Assembly (NCBI GenBank): GCA_964467345.1
Contig: CAYXPY010000001.1
Span: forward strand, 1 to 64,000
DNA: 64,000 nt
Reading direction: 5' to 3'
Source of the DNA: SM1-50 sp964467345
GTDB taxonomy: Archaea > Thermoplasmatota > E2 > DHVEG-1
Shown: positions 43,216 to 53,622 of the stretch, piece by piece
Layout of the letters: each line of letters starts with the position of its first letter
Numbering within the stretch: the stretch's first letter is position 1
Notes under the pieces: generated by a model
The model's input: the letters and a program-made list of their open reading frames with translations, nothing else
Database searches by the model: none
Told to the model about the DNA's origin: nothing
Translations under genes and position numbers: made by a program

Positions 43216-46200
43216 ATGAGAACCATGGATGGGGAGTTATCCAAAGATATCGCTGCAAGTCCAGCTATGCGCGCTTATTTTCAACAGCTTCAGCAGGACA
43301 TCGACACCTGCTATGCGCTTGCGACCGATGCACGGAAAAAAGGCCTTGATCCAGAGCTTTCTGTGGAAATCCCCCAAGCCTTAGATCTTGCCGCCCGTGT
43401 CGAACAACTCGTCGGACCAGAGGGTATCGCACCAAAGATCAGAAAAGCGACACAAAAAATCGGCAACAGAGAGCTTGTCTCCCTGGAGATCGCCCGGATG
43501 ATCGCGGACCGAAAAACCTATCATTTCGATACCATCGAACAGGCATTGGACCAGGCGATACGAACCGGTCTGGCAATCCTCACAGAAGGCGTCCTTGTCG
43601 CTCCCCTCGAAGGCATCGCGGAAGTACGGGTCGGACGAAACAACGACGGTACAAACTATGTCGACTTGTACTTCTCAGGACCAATCAGAAGTGCAGGGGG
43701 AACAGGCCAAGCGATGAGCGTACTGATCGCTGACGTGGTCCGCCGTGACCTAGGTATCGGCCGCTATGTTGCGACATTAGGGGAAATCGAACGGCTCAAG
43801 GAAGAAATACCATTATATAAACGAGTACAGCACCTCCAATACCTCCCCTCAGTTGATGAAATCGACCTGATCATGAAACACTGTCCCATCTGCATCAACG
43901 GTGAGGGCACCGAGGACGAAGAGGTCGCAGGGTACCGGGACCTCCCCCGTATCGGGACCAACCGGTTGCGTGGTGGTGCTTGCCTGGTCATCGCAGAGGG
44001 ACTTTGTCTAAAAGCACCAAAAATCCACAAACATATCAAAAAAATGAAACTCCAAGGTTGGGAGTTCCTTGAACCTTTCGTAAACAAAGGCGTAGAGCCT
44101 ACAAAAGAAAACGGGGAGATCCCGCAAATCCCGCCATCCTCTAAATACATCGGTGAGGTCATCGCAGGCAGACCCGTGCTCTCCCATCCATCCCGCAAAG
44201 GCGGGTTCCGTCTGCGCTACGGACGGGCACGCACCGCAGGACTTGCCTCCACGGCAATCAATCCAGCGACCATGTTCCTACTTGATAACTTCATCACGGT
44301 CGGCACGCAGATGAAAACAGAACGACCCGGAAAAGGAACCATCGGGACACCCTGCGACCAGATCGAAGGACCAATCGTGCTGCTGCAGAACGGAGACTTT
44401 ATCCAGATCAACGATGTCAAAAACATCCGCAGTGATGTCAAAAAAATCATAGACCTTGGTGAGATCCTTGTCCCTTTCGGGGAATTCATCGAAAACAACG
44501 CATACCTCCCTGATTCCTCCTATGTCTATGAATGGTGGGTCCAGGAGCTGCAGACCGTGGTCGGTTGCCTCCCAAAAAGCAACACCCCTCTTGAGATCAT
44601 GACTGCAGAAAACACTCTGTCACAAAAGATTGCCAAGGACCTAGGTAGACCTGTCGACCTGCTCAATCCCACACCCCCTGATGCATTTCTTCTTTCCGAA
44701 CGCTACCATGTTCCCCTGCATCCCTGCTGTAACCTCTTCTGGCATGACCTCCCGGTGAGCGATTGCAGCACATTGATGCATTTTATTAAAGACAATGGAA
44801 CACTACTAGAAGACGGGCAGAGAACACTTACTGTACCAAATAATCTAGAGATAAAAAACATCCTCCTTGAGCTAGGAGTGCTGCATACTCAGAGAGAGGG
44901 AACCTTGCGAATCACCCACTATGCATACCCCTTGATCCGTTGCTGTGGCCTGGAGATAAAGGAGGGGACCCTTGTAAAGACTGATCGATGGAGAGAACCT
45001 TCCGAGGGAGAACAGGTAGTATCCTTTGTTTCAGCACTCGCCGGGGTACCTCTCCGAGCTCGTGCACCGTTCCGCATCGGAACACGGATGGGACGACCAG
45101 AGAAAGCATCCCCCCGGAAAATGCGCCCACCACCACACGTCCTCTTCCCACTAGGAGATTACGGGGGAAACCAACGACTTGTGAAGAACGCTGCAGAGAA
45201 CGTCACCATCGAGGTCGAAGCAGGCAAACGCCGATGCCCAGGCTGCAATGCAGTGACGTTCCATCTGGTCTGTAAATGCGGGACACATACAGAGGTCATC
45301 GCAGGGAAAGTCGAAAAACAGCAGATCAATCTATCCGAGGAACTGGAAAAAGCACAAAAGAACATCAAGGAACATACACTGCCGGAGACCATCAAAGGAG
45401 TCATCGGGACGATCTCGAAACATAAGACCCCGGAACCGCTCGAAAAAGGCATCCTGCGGGCGAAACATAACGTCTACGTGTTCAAGGACGGCACCATCCG
45501 CTTTGACATGACCGATGCGCCCCTGACCCATTTCAAACCAAAAGAGATAGGAGTTCCTCTGAAAAGACTCAAGGAACTTGGATACACCAAGGATTACATG
45601 GGAAACGACCTTGAAAACGACGAGCAGATCTGCGAGTTGAAGGTCCAGGACGTCATCATCTCAGATTCCTGCGCGGACTATTTTGTACAGGTCACAAAGT
45701 TCATTGATGATTTACTCACGAAGTTCTATGGTGTGAACCGATTCTATAAAGTAAAGAAAAACCAGGATTTGGTTGGGCATCTGGTTGTCGGGCTTGCGCC
45801 GCATACCTCGGCGGGGGCATTAGGCCGGATCATAGGATTCACCAAAGCACAGGTTTGCTTCATGCATCCCTTCTTCCATGCAACGAAACGGAGGAATTGT
45901 CTAGTTCCGGAGACCTCTATTTACCTCGCTAACCGTTTAAAACCGACGGAACTTACACTTCAGGAGTTATATAATCAAACAGCAGGAGAGGAAAGCATCG
46001 TCGATTCTTTTGGAACAACACAAAAACAACTACACAACAGCCACACATACTGCTGTAATCCTCTTTCGGGGAAGATGGAAATTCGTAAGATACTTACTGT
46101 TCTAAAAACACCTGCGCCACGGCATCTTGTAAAAGTACAATTAAAATCAGGAAGAACGTTCACCTCATCACCCTACCATAGAATCCCTGTGTGGCACGAC

Positions 46201-48108
46201 GGAAGATTGATAACAAAAAAAATAGTTGAGGTTACCCCTGATGATTCTCTCCTTGTATCAAAATCTATACGAACGAGAGAAAATGACATTGAACATGTTG
46301 ATTTGTTAGCTGAACTCATCACACACAACAATCAGGATGTTGTTGTACGAGGAATTAATTCTCTCATAAAACAATGTGTCCAAGACCTTGGCGGGTTATC
46401 TGCTGTAATTCGACAATTGCATCTAAATAAAAAAACATTTTCAAATTATATATACCGCGATAGTATACCTCTATCTGTTCTCTTAGATTTATTACGGATG
46501 TCTCATCGGGACATCAAGGATATTCCAAAGTATTGTTGGTTGGGGGTAAAACGCGATGATACGAAGATTCCACGGATGATTCCAGTGAATTCTTCTTTAC
46601 TCCGACTCTGTGGATATTATCTTGCTGAAGGACATGCACGAGAAGCTAAGAAGCTCTGCTATCAGATTTCCTTTGCTGCAACTGAACAAGAAATCCGATC
46701 CGATATAATTAACTGTATCAGTGATGTATTTCAATTACATCAATGCATTGATGACCATGGGATAACAATCTCGAATCGACTGTTGTATACTTTTTTTGTC
46801 GATATTATTAAAATCGGGAAGAACGCAAAGGAAAAAACAATACCATCGCAATTTTTCCGACTCCCCAAACCAAAGATGAGAGAGCTTTTACGTGGGTACT
46901 TTGCAGGTGATGGGTCAGTAGAAAAAAACCGTCTTCATGTGACCTGTTCTTCTGTGAATAAAAAAATGTTGCAAGAAATTGGTTTTCAACTCCTTCGATT
47001 TAATGTATTTTATCGAATTAAAGAAGAAATAAATAAACCTGCTGGTGGCAGAGCCAAAAAATTCTACGATAAAAAAAATCTTTCACCTACATTCAATCTT
47101 TATTCTCTCTCGGTTCGGTCATCTTATGCGCGAATATTTGCTCAAAGCATTGGATTTTCTCTTCAAAGAAAACAGCATTTATTGGAAAATGCTTTGAGAA
47201 AGGAAAGGAAACCAAGATTGAATGTGTTCGGAGATTTTATCGTTGATGGTATAAAACAGATCATTCCTATGGTTTCTGATTTGGATTTCCTTTATGATGT
47301 CGAAATAGAGAATTATCATAATTTTTTAATTAATGATATGATTTTATCAAAAAATTGTGATGGTGATGAAGATGGTCTCATGTTACTCATGGATGCGTTA
47401 CTGAATTTCTCCCATTCCTATATTCCGGATAAGCGGGGTGGGAAAATGGATTTACCCTTGATTTTAACGACCCGGCTTGATCCCTCCGAGGTTGATAAAG
47501 AAGCTCATAACCTTGATACCCTCTCCCGGTACCCCTTGGACTTCTATGAGGCGACCTTGCGTCATGAGCATTCGAAGAACCTAGAATCGAAGATGGGGTT
47601 GGTCGCTTCCCGGCTTGGAACCGAGTTACAATACGAGCAGTTCGGGTTCACCCATGATACCACTGATATCTCCGAAGGACCCAAAGAGTCATTGTATAAG
47701 ACTCTGAAGAGTATGATGGAGAAGATGAATGTGCAGCTCAGTCTTGCAGCAAAGATCCGGGCGGTCGACGAGGCAGATGTGGCCTACAAGGTCATTGAGC
47801 GACATTTCCTGCCGGATATCCTGGGGAATCTTCGAGCGTTCAGTAAACAATCTGTGCGCTGCCCCTTATGCAACACGACGTACCGTCGGATCCCCTTGCA
47901 GGGTGTCTGCACGAAATGCAACGGGAAGTTGACGCTAACAGTCCATGAGATGTCTGTGAAGAAATATCTGACGATTTCAAAGGAGATTGCTGAGAAATAT
48001 AATCTTCCGGTGTATGCTCGTCAACGTATCGCCCTTGTGGAGAAATCCATTGATTCGATGTTTGTGAGCGATAAAGTGAAAAACACGAAATTGACTGATT
48101 TTTTTTAA
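43216..48108 (+). CDS. polC: DNA polymerase D large subunit (DP2), intein-containing precursor
   Basis: 1,630 residues, of which 486 are an intein; the mature subunit would be 1,144. Catalytic polymerase subunit. Family text: SAGGTGQAMSVLIADVVRR, RTGLAILTEGVLVAPLEGI, GRPEKASPRKMRPPPHVLFP. The catalytic Asp motif DGDED directly follows the intein. Zinc-like clusters are CPICINGEG, CPGCNAVTFHLVCKCG and CPLCN-x14-CTKC. The start at 43216 (or 43225) gives the usual N-terminus; an in-frame GTG at 43177 does not. The C-terminal SIDSMFVSDKVKNTKLTDFF includes a PIP-box-like end (PCNA binding). Codon choice in the exteins is less AT-rich than in the intein. Confidence 0.95.
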   Translation: MRTMDGELSKDIAASPAMRAYFQQLQQDIDTCYALATDARKKGLDPELSVEIPQALDLAARVEQLVGPEGIAPKIRKATQKIGNRELVSLEIARMIADRKTYHFDTIEQALDQAIRTGLAILTEGVLVAPLEGIAEVRVGRNNDGTNYVDLYFSGPIRSAGGTGQAMSVLIADVVRRDLGIGRYVATLGEIERLKEEIPLYKRVQHLQYLPSVDEIDLIMKHCPICINGEGTEDEEVAGYRDLPRIGTNRLRGGACLVIAEGLCLKAPKIHKHIKKMKLQGWEFLEPFVNKGVEPTKENGEIPQIPPSSKYIGEVIAGRPVLSHPSRKGGFRLRYGRARTAGLASTAINPATMFLLDNFITVGTQMKTERPGKGTIGTPCDQIEGPIVLLQNGDFIQINDVKNIRSDVKKIIDLGEILVPFGEFIENNAYLPDSSYVYEWWVQELQTVVGCLPKSNTPLEIMTAENTLSQKIAKDLGRPVDLLNPTPPDAFLLSERYHVPLHPCCNLFWHDLPVSDCSTLMHFIKDNGTLLEDGQRTLTVPNNLEIKNILLELGVLHTQREGTLRITHYAYPLIRCCGLEIKEGTLVKTDRWREPSEGEQVVSFVSALAGVPLRARAPFRIGTRMGRPEKASPRKMRPPPHVLFPLGDYGGNQRLVKNAAENVTIEVEAGKRRCPGCNAVTFHLVCKCGTHTEVIAGKVEKQQINLSEELEKAQKNIKEHTLPETIKGVIGTISKHKTPEPLEKGILRAKHNVYVFKDGTIRFDMTDAPLTHFKPKEIGVPLKRLKELGYTKDYMGNDLENDEQICELKVQDVIISDSCADYFVQVTKFIDDLLTKFYGVNRFYKVKKNQDLVGHLVVGLAPHTSAGALGRIIGFTKAQVCFMHPFFHATKRRNCLVPETSIYLANRLKPTELTLQELYNQTAGEESIVDSFGTTQKQLHNSHTYCCNPLSGKMEIRKILTVLKTPAPRHLVKVQLKSGRTFTSSPYHRIPVWHDGRLITKKIVEVTPDDSLLVSKSIRTRENDIEHVDLLAELITHNNQDVVVRGINSLIKQCVQDLGGLSAVIRQLHLNKKTFSNYIYRDSIPLSVLLDLLRMSHRDIKDIPKYCWLGVKRDDTKIPRMIPVNSSLLRLCGYYLAEGHAREAKKLCYQISFAATEQEIRSDIINCISDVFQLHQCIDDHGITISNRLLYTFFVDIIKIGKNAKEKTIPSQFFRLPKPKMRELLRGYFAGDGSVEKNRLHVTCSSVNKKMLQEIGFQLLRFNVFYRIKEEINKPAGGRAKKFYDKKNLSPTFNLYSLSVRSSYARIFAQSIGFSLQRKQHLLENALRKERKPRLNVFGDFIVDGIKQIIPMVSDLDFLYDVEIENYHNFLINDMILSKNCDGDEDGLMLLMDALLNFSHSYIPDKRGGKMDLPLILTTRLDPSEVDKEAHNLDTLSRYPLDFYEATLRHEHSKNLESKMGLVASRLGTELQYEQFGFTHDTTDISEGPKESLYKTLKSMMEKMNVQLSLAAKIRAVDEADVAYKVIERHFLPDILGNLRAFSKQSVRCPLCNTTYRRIPLQGVCTKCNGKLTLTVHEMSVKKYLTISKEIAEKYNLPVYARQRIALVEKSIDSMFVSDKVKNTKLTDFF
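45898..47355 (+). other. Intein with LAGLIDADG homing endonuclease, within DP2
   Basis: 486 residues, from Cys (TGT 45898) to Asn (AAT 47353-47355); the +1 extein residue is Cys. Block A begins CLVPETSIYL; block B is FTSSPYHRIPVW; dodecapeptides are LCGYYLAEGHA and LRGYFAGDGSV; block F is LYDVEIENYHNFLI. The final residues are LSKN, so Lys replaces the usual penultimate His. The insertion point is RRN|CDGDED, splitting the polymerase active site. The segment is visibly more AT-rich than its flanks, as expected of a mobile element. Confidence 0.95.
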
Positions 48109-48170
48109 CGGTTGACAGAATCATAATATTCTTATATCCATTTGTTCATGCTCTTTATAGGTTGGTGTGA

Positions 48171-48440
48171 ATGAGCGAGAACCCGATTCTTCCTGTTGAT
48201 AAAAAAACATGGAACAAATGGTCGTTTTACATTAATGTAATTATCTTCATCATCATCGCTGTTTTCATTTATCTTCTTTTTCTTGATGCATACAGTGCAG
48301 GAATGGTCCATGGTTCATCAGATGTTACAAACGCACTTATTGCGGTGATGCGTGATATCGCTTTTTTAGCGGTTGGTCTTGTTATCCTGTTCGTGCAAAT
48401 GTTTAATTACTACCGACAGCTTAGCCGTCGTTCCTGGTAG
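48171..48440 (+). CDS. Small two-helix membrane protein
   Basis: 89 residues with two membrane helices (FYINVIIFIIIAVFIYLLFL and DIAFLAVGLVILFVQMF). No family recognised. Lies between DP2 and the SRP RNA gene on the same strand. Confidence 0.6.
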   Translation: MSENPILPVDKKTWNKWSFYINVIIFIIIAVFIYLLFLDAYSAGMVHGSSDVTNALIAVMRDIAFLAVGLVILFVQMFNYYRQLSRRSW

Positions 48441-48451
48441 ACAATGGCGAA

Positions 48452-48770
48452 AGGTGTAGACTAGACTGGGGAGCTAGGCGTTCCCTGTCACCAGAAATCG
48501 CCGATACGCTGGGGTCGAACTTACGAGGCGGTGTAACGAGTATCTCGTGATCCGTTTGTTGCCTATGACGCCTTGTCCTTTGGGATCAGAGGTGATAACC
48601 GCATATGACCGGAGGGTCATGTGTCTATCTTTGCTGTGGGAACCGGGTGAGGCACGGAAGTGAGCAGCCTTACCACAGACTGCCGATGCTCAGAGGGTTA
48701 ACGGGGTTGAGAATGCAGACGGGTAGTCACCTGTATATCACGCGCACCCACTCAAGAGACGTCTACACCC
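48452..48770 (+). ncRNA. ffs: Archaeal signal recognition particle RNA (7S RNA)
   Basis: About 319 bases. The ends pair: GGTGTAGAC (48453-48461) with GTCTACACC (48761-48769), the closing helix of archaeal SRP RNA. The Alu part shows the conserved GAGCTAGGCGTTCCCTGTCA and AGAAATCGCCGAT. The S domain contains the helix 8 symmetric-loop signature CACGGAAGTGAGCAGCC, where SRP54 binds. It directs membrane and secreted proteins to the translocon. Exact ends are uncertain by a few bases. The MCM gene follows after 49 bases. Confidence 0.92.
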
Positions 48771-48777
48771 GCTAAAA

Positions 48778-48813
48778 TTTATATAGCGACATTCTTTAAC
48801 GAGTACGGGAGGT
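48778..48813 (+). promoter_or_regulatory. MCM promoter and ribosome site
   Basis: TATA element TTTATATA (48778-48785) directly after the SRP RNA, and GGAGGT near 48808-48813, 6 bases before the MCM ATG at 48820. Confidence 0.5.
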
Positions 48814-48819
48814 TTTCCT

Positions 48820-50922
48820 ATGGTTCGTTTGATGAAAGACGAGAGTCTCACGGCATCCTGGCAAGCGTTCTTTGAAGATCAGTGCAAGGCAGAGATCGAA
48901 ACCCTGGCGACGGAGTATCCTGAGAAACGCAGTTTGCTTCTTGATTATTGGTATGTTGATAAGGCTGACCCGAAACTGGCGGAATTGTTGCTTCATCAGC
49001 CGTATAAAACCCTTTTTAACGCAGAGGAGGCACTCAAGCTTATTGATGTCTCAGCTGATCAGAAGCTGCAGCTGCATCTTCGTGTGAAGAACATCCCGGA
49101 GTCACAGAGGATATTGATCAGGAAAATCCGGGCGAACCGTCTGGGGACTTTTATTGCGATTGAAGGACTTGTCAAGAAAATCACGGAGGTGCGTCCGAAA
49201 CTGCAGGTGGCGGCGTTCCAGTGCCAGAAATGCGGCGCGGTGATGCGGATTGAGCAGGATGAGGATATCCTCAAGGAGCCTTCTGAGTGTTATGAGGATC
49301 AAGGTGGGTGTGGACGGGTGTCTTCCTTTAAACTGTCGACGACGTTGTCAACCTTTATTGATTCGCAGAAGATAGAGATCCAGGAGAACCCGGAGGGGCT
49401 GCGTGGTGGTGCACAACCAGAGCGGATCAGTGTGTATCTTGAGGATGACCTGGTTGGGAATGTCGCCCCTGGGGATCGGGTGATCGTCAATGGGATTCTT
49501 CATTCTATGGCACGTCATCGTGGCGCGTTCCGGTTGACTTCGTTTGATAAGACCATGGATGCGGTAAGCATCGAAAGTCAGGAGTATGCTTTTGAGGAAG
49601 TCGAGGTCACGAAAGAGGATGAAAAGAAGATCCTGAAAATAGCAAAGGATTCGTTGATTTATGACAAGATGCGGCAGAGTATCGCTCCGACGATCTATGG
49701 GCTTGATATTGAAAAAGACGCTCTTGTATTACAGCTTTTTGGGGGGATAGCAAAGGAGATGCCTGATGGGACACGCACGCGTGGTGATATTCATGCGTTG
49801 CTTGTTGGTGACCCGGGTACTGCGAAGTCTCAGATGCTGTCATATATGTCGAAGCTTGCTCCCAGGAGCGTGTATGCCTCGGGGAAGGCATCCTCTGCTG
49901 CTGGGCTTACCGCTGCGGCGGTGCGTGATGAGTTTGGTGAGGGGCAATGGACTCTTGAGGCAGGGGCGCTTGTGCTAGCGGATAAAGGGCTTGCCTGTAT
50001 CGATGAAATGGATAAGATGGAGGAGACTGATAGGAGTAGTCTGCATCAGGCGATGGAGCAGCAGGAGATCTCTGTTGCAAAAGCAGGGATCAATGCGACC
50101 CTGAAGTCACGCTGCGCGGTCCTTGCTGCGGCAAACCCAAAACTTGGTCGTTTTGATGAGTTCATGCCTATGCATGAGCAGATCAACATGCCGCCAGCGC
50201 TGCTGTCGCGTTTCGACCTAATCTTTTCCATCCTTGATAAACCGAACCGGAAGACAGACACGGACCTTGCATCCCATATCCTGCAATCTCATAAGGGAGG
50301 GGAGATCCGGGAGCATCTGAACAGGGTCTCGGACCGGTTGTATTCCAAGGATCAGCAGACGAAATTCATGAAACATGTCCAACCCGTCTTCGAACCGGAG
50401 TTTCTCCGGAAGTACGTTGCGTATGCGAAGCGGAATGTCTTTCCGGTGTTGACGGATGATGCTTTAGAGATTCTTCAGAACTATTATGTTGATTTTCGCA
50501 GTTCTTCGAAAGATTCTGTGCCGTTTACCCCTCGTCAGCTTGAGGCGTTCGTCCGGTTGGCAGAATCAAGCGCTCGAATACGACTGAGCCAGGAGGCGAA
50601 CGTTGATGATGCGAAACGGGCAATCTCCATTATCGATCAGTATCTGCGGCGGGTTGGGACTGACCGGGAGACCGGTCGTTTTGATATTGACATCATCGCG
50701 ACAGGCATTAGCCATAGCCAGCATGAACGGATGCGCTTGTTGCTTGATATTATTCAAAGACTGTGTGCGGAATCGTCTGATAATAGTGTGAACAGAGCTG
50801 ATATCATCAGCGAAGCAGAGATCCAGGGGATAGAATCACGTAAGGTCGAGGAGGCATTGGACCGTCTCAGCAGGGACGGTCAAATCTATAAGACACCGCA
50901 GGGGAAATACGGCATCACCTGA
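48820..50922 (+). CDS. mcm: Replicative DNA helicase MCM
   Basis: 700 residues. Unwinds DNA at the archaeal fork. An N-terminal domain with a zinc site (CQKCGAVM, later GGCGRV) is followed by the AAA+ core: Walker A LLVGDPGTAKSQMLSYMSKL (about residue 328), Walker B ADKGLACIDEMDKM, the sensor AAANPKLGRFD and the Arg finger LLSRFDLIFSI. A C-terminal winged-helix domain ends the protein (DRLSRDGQIYKTPQGKYG). No intein seen. Neighbour to PolD subunits, so a replication cluster. Confidence 0.96.
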   Translation: MVRLMKDESLTASWQAFFEDQCKAEIETLATEYPEKRSLLLDYWYVDKADPKLAELLLHQPYKTLFNAEEALKLIDVSADQKLQLHLRVKNIPESQRILIRKIRANRLGTFIAIEGLVKKITEVRPKLQVAAFQCQKCGAVMRIEQDEDILKEPSECYEDQGGCGRVSSFKLSTTLSTFIDSQKIEIQENPEGLRGGAQPERISVYLEDDLVGNVAPGDRVIVNGILHSMARHRGAFRLTSFDKTMDAVSIESQEYAFEEVEVTKEDEKKILKIAKDSLIYDKMRQSIAPTIYGLDIEKDALVLQLFGGIAKEMPDGTRTRGDIHALLVGDPGTAKSQMLSYMSKLAPRSVYASGKASSAAGLTAAAVRDEFGEGQWTLEAGALVLADKGLACIDEMDKMEETDRSSLHQAMEQQEISVAKAGINATLKSRCAVLAAANPKLGRFDEFMPMHEQINMPPALLSRFDLIFSILDKPNRKTDTDLASHILQSHKGGEIREHLNRVSDRLYSKDQQTKFMKHVQPVFEPEFLRKYVAYAKRNVFPVLTDDALEILQNYYVDFRSSSKDSVPFTPRQLEAFVRLAESSARIRLSQEANVDDAKRAISIIDQYLRRVGTDRETGRFDIDIIATGISHSQHERMRLLLDIIQRLCAESSDNSVNRADIISEAEIQGIESRKVEEALDRLSRDGQIYKTPQGKYGIT

Positions 50923-50965
50923 TGAAAAAATCTTCCTCATTTATTTTTTCCTTTTAAAGGGTGTG

Positions 50966-51322
50966 TTAGAGTTTTGGTGAGAGGAGGTTGACGACGGCTT
51001 TCTTGGCATCAGCCTTGTGGTCAGGACCGATCTCTGCGATGATTGCTGCCAGGAAATTTTCTTTTATCTCGTTCCAGTTCAAGGTCGTGACACCAAAATA
51101 GAGTTTCTTTGCAACATTGGATGCTCGATGGATGTGCGGGGCCCATTTCCCGGGTCGTATGTCACAATTGTCCATATGCAGCAGATAAATCTTCTTCAGT
51201 CCTTTCTTGCCGATGAGATAGATTTCGAAACGTCTGTTGAAATACTTGTATCGCGGGTCTTTGTCGTAATAGCGGTACTCCAACTCGAAGATCTGGTTGA
51301 TCGGGATGATTCCACGTTGCAT
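50966..51322 (-). CDS. Conserved-looking hypothetical protein downstream of EF-2
   Basis: 118 residues from ATG 51322; GTG 51331 is also in frame. Rich in Tyr and Lys (YRYYDKDPRYKYFNRRFEIY), then WAPHIHRASNVAKKLYFGV and WNEIKENFLAAIIAEIG. No domain recognised. It is 57 bases downstream of the EF-2 stop on the same strand, where EF-1A/S10 would normally be found in archaeal str operons. Confidence 0.6.
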   Translation of the reverse strand: MQRGIIPINQIFELEYRYYDKDPRYKYFNRRFEIYLIGKKGLKKIYLLHMDNCDIRPGKWAPHIHRASNVAKKLYFGVTTLNWNEIKENFLAAIIAEIGPDHKADAKKAVVNLLSPKL

Positions 51323-51379
51323 AGTCTGCACTGTATCAATGAATTGTTTTTAAGAATTTGGGAATAATCCGGTTCTGGA

Positions 51380-53578
51380 TTATCCCATGTAGTACTCAGC
51401 GGGGTATGGCTCTGGTTTGAGTCCTTTGCGCTCACGGATCTTCTTTATGACATCGTCTTTGAGATTGCGTGGCAGTGGCTCAAAACCCATATTCTCGGTG
51501 TTCCACAGCACACGTCCACCAGTGGCGGATCGAATCGCTGAGGCAAACCCAAACATCTCTGCAACCGGTGCCTTTGCTTCGATTTCTACAGAATCACCAA
51601 CAGTTTTCATGTCTTTGACTTCAGAGCGTCTGGAGTTCAGCTCCCGTGACGCATCGCCCATGATCTCCTGTGGGGTGCTGATAAAAACCTTCTGCATTGG
51701 CTCAAGTAACGTAGGCTCAGAAATCGTAATCGCACCATAGATGGCGTTTCTCGCTGCAGGGATGACCTGTGCAGGCCCCCGGTGGATTGCATCCTCGTGA
51801 AGCTTTGCATCGACGAGTTTAACCAAGATGCCTTGGCAGGGTTCTGAGACGGTTGGTCCGCTTTTCATCACCTCATCAAAGGCTTCCATGATCAAATCTC
51901 TGGTTTCGAACAAATGCTGTATCCCTTTTGTGGTATCGGTGATAATGTTAAGCCCATGAATCCCAAAGACGCCTTTTGCTACCTCTTTATCCATGCCGAG
52001 GTCTTGCAACATCTTGGCGGTTTCCTTTTTGTATTTCTTCACGTTCTCAGGTAGTTCGTTGTTGTAAATGGCTTTCACGATATTATCCGGCAGTGGCTCA
52101 ACCTCGATGTAGAACCGGTTGTGTTTGTTTGGTGATTTCCCTTCGAATTTATAAGGGCTTGGTTTGCCGACCGTCTCACGATAGACCACGATTGGCTCGG
52201 AACAGAGTATCTCCATTTTATGGTCATTGCGGATACGATATTCGGTGATCTCAAGATGGAGTTCCCCCATCCCAGACATCAGGTTCTCACCGGTTTCCTG
52301 GTTAATCTGTACCTGGATACTTGGATCTGCTTTGGATATTAATCGTAATACCTCGACGAGTTTCGGGAGGTCTTTCATGTTTTTTGCTTCGACTGCGACG
52401 GTGACAACAGGCTCTGAGACATGGACGATACGCTCAAAAGGCTCAGCCTCAGGATTATCTGCAACGGTACTTCCTGCGATCGCATCTCGAATACCAGTCG
52501 CCGCAACGATATTTCCTGCGCTGACATACTCCACAGGGATACGGTCAGGCCCGACCATGACGTTGACTTGCTGGACACGATTCTTGTTCGGCATACCACT
52601 AACATATAACTCCTGGCCACGTTGGATCTTTCCGCTGAACATTCGACCAATCGCTACTTCACCGGCATGCGGATCAAGGATAATCTTCGTAACCATCAAC
52701 GATAACGGCCCATTCTCGCTACATTCGACCATGCTTTTCCCAAGAGAGCTGGTTAGATCCCCTCGCCAGATATGCGGAATCCTATATTTTTGTGCAATAT
52801 TCGGTGGCGGGAGATGGGAAATAACCATGTCTAAGACAACTTCATGGATGGGGGATCGTTTCGCCAATGTTTTTTGATCATTGTTTTTACAGTAGTTATA
52901 GACATCTTTGAACCCTAAGTTGGTTTTTTTCATACGTGGAACGGAGACCGCCCAGTTGTGGAATGCAGAGCCAAACGCCACAGTTCCGTTTTCTACTTTA
53001 ACGTTCCATTTCCCTTTGAACTCCTCAGGGACAACACGGTCCAGGAGTTCATTAAATCTCATTATGATTTTTACGAAACGATTCTGCATCTCCTCAGGAG
53101 TGACCCGCAGTTCGTTAATAAGACGGTCGACCTTGTTGATGAACAATACTGGTTTAACTTTTTCACGGATCGCTTGACGAATGACCGTTTCTGTTTGCGG
53201 CATAGCGCCTTCAACAGCGCAGACGACAATGATACAACCATCTACTGCCCGCATCGCACGGGTGACATCACCACCAAAATCAACATGTCCTGGTGTATCA
53301 ATTAAGTTGATCAGGTAATCTTGTCCTTCAACGTTATGAACCATGGATGCGGATGCCGCGTTAATCGTAATGCCTCGAGCCTGCTCCTGCTCATCGTAAT
53401 CTAAGACGAGTTGTTTCCCAGCAAGCTCCTCGCTCATCATCCCACACCCTGCGATCAGGTTATCAGAAAACGTGGTTTTCCCATGATCGATATGTGCAGC
53501 AATCCCGATGTTTCGAATATGATCTAGTTTATTCATCAGTGCTGTTGCTTTCTGAATATTCTCTTCTTTACGCCCCAT
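51380..53578 (-). CDS. fusA: Translation elongation factor 2
   Basis: 732 residues. GTPase that moves the ribosome by one codon. G motifs: AHIDHGKTTFSD (G1), ARGITINAA (G2), DTPGHVDFGGDV (G3) and FINKVDRLI (G4). The C-terminal domain has AIHRGPAQVIPAARNAI, where the His is the site of diphthamide modification in archaea and eukaryotes. Ends PYPAEYYMG. Third gene of the S12-S7-EF2 unit, 44 bases after S7. Confidence 0.97.
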   Translation of the reverse strand: MGRKEENIQKATALMNKLDHIRNIGIAAHIDHGKTTFSDNLIAGCGMMSEELAGKQLVLDYDEQEQARGITINAASASMVHNVEGQDYLINLIDTPGHVDFGGDVTRAMRAVDGCIIVVCAVEGAMPQTETVIRQAIREKVKPVLFINKVDRLINELRVTPEEMQNRFVKIIMRFNELLDRVVPEEFKGKWNVKVENGTVAFGSAFHNWAVSVPRMKKTNLGFKDVYNYCKNNDQKTLAKRSPIHEVVLDMVISHLPPPNIAQKYRIPHIWRGDLTSSLGKSMVECSENGPLSLMVTKIILDPHAGEVAIGRMFSGKIQRGQELYVSGMPNKNRVQQVNVMVGPDRIPVEYVSAGNIVAATGIRDAIAGSTVADNPEAEPFERIVHVSEPVVTVAVEAKNMKDLPKLVEVLRLISKADPSIQVQINQETGENLMSGMGELHLEITEYRIRNDHKMEILCSEPIVVYRETVGKPSPYKFEGKSPNKHNRFYIEVEPLPDNIVKAIYNNELPENVKKYKKETAKMLQDLGMDKEVAKGVFGIHGLNIITDTTKGIQHLFETRDLIMEAFDEVMKSGPTVSEPCQGILVKLVDAKLHEDAIHRGPAQVIPAARNAIYGAITISEPTLLEPMQKVFISTPQEIMGDASRELNSRRSEVKDMKTVGDSVEIEAKAPVAEMFGFASAIRSATGGRVLWNTENMGFEPLPRNLKDDVIKKIRERKGLKPEPYPAEYYMG

Positions 53579-53622
53579 ACGTTCTACACCTTCAAAAATT
53601 CATATCATTTTTTTTTCTTTCT

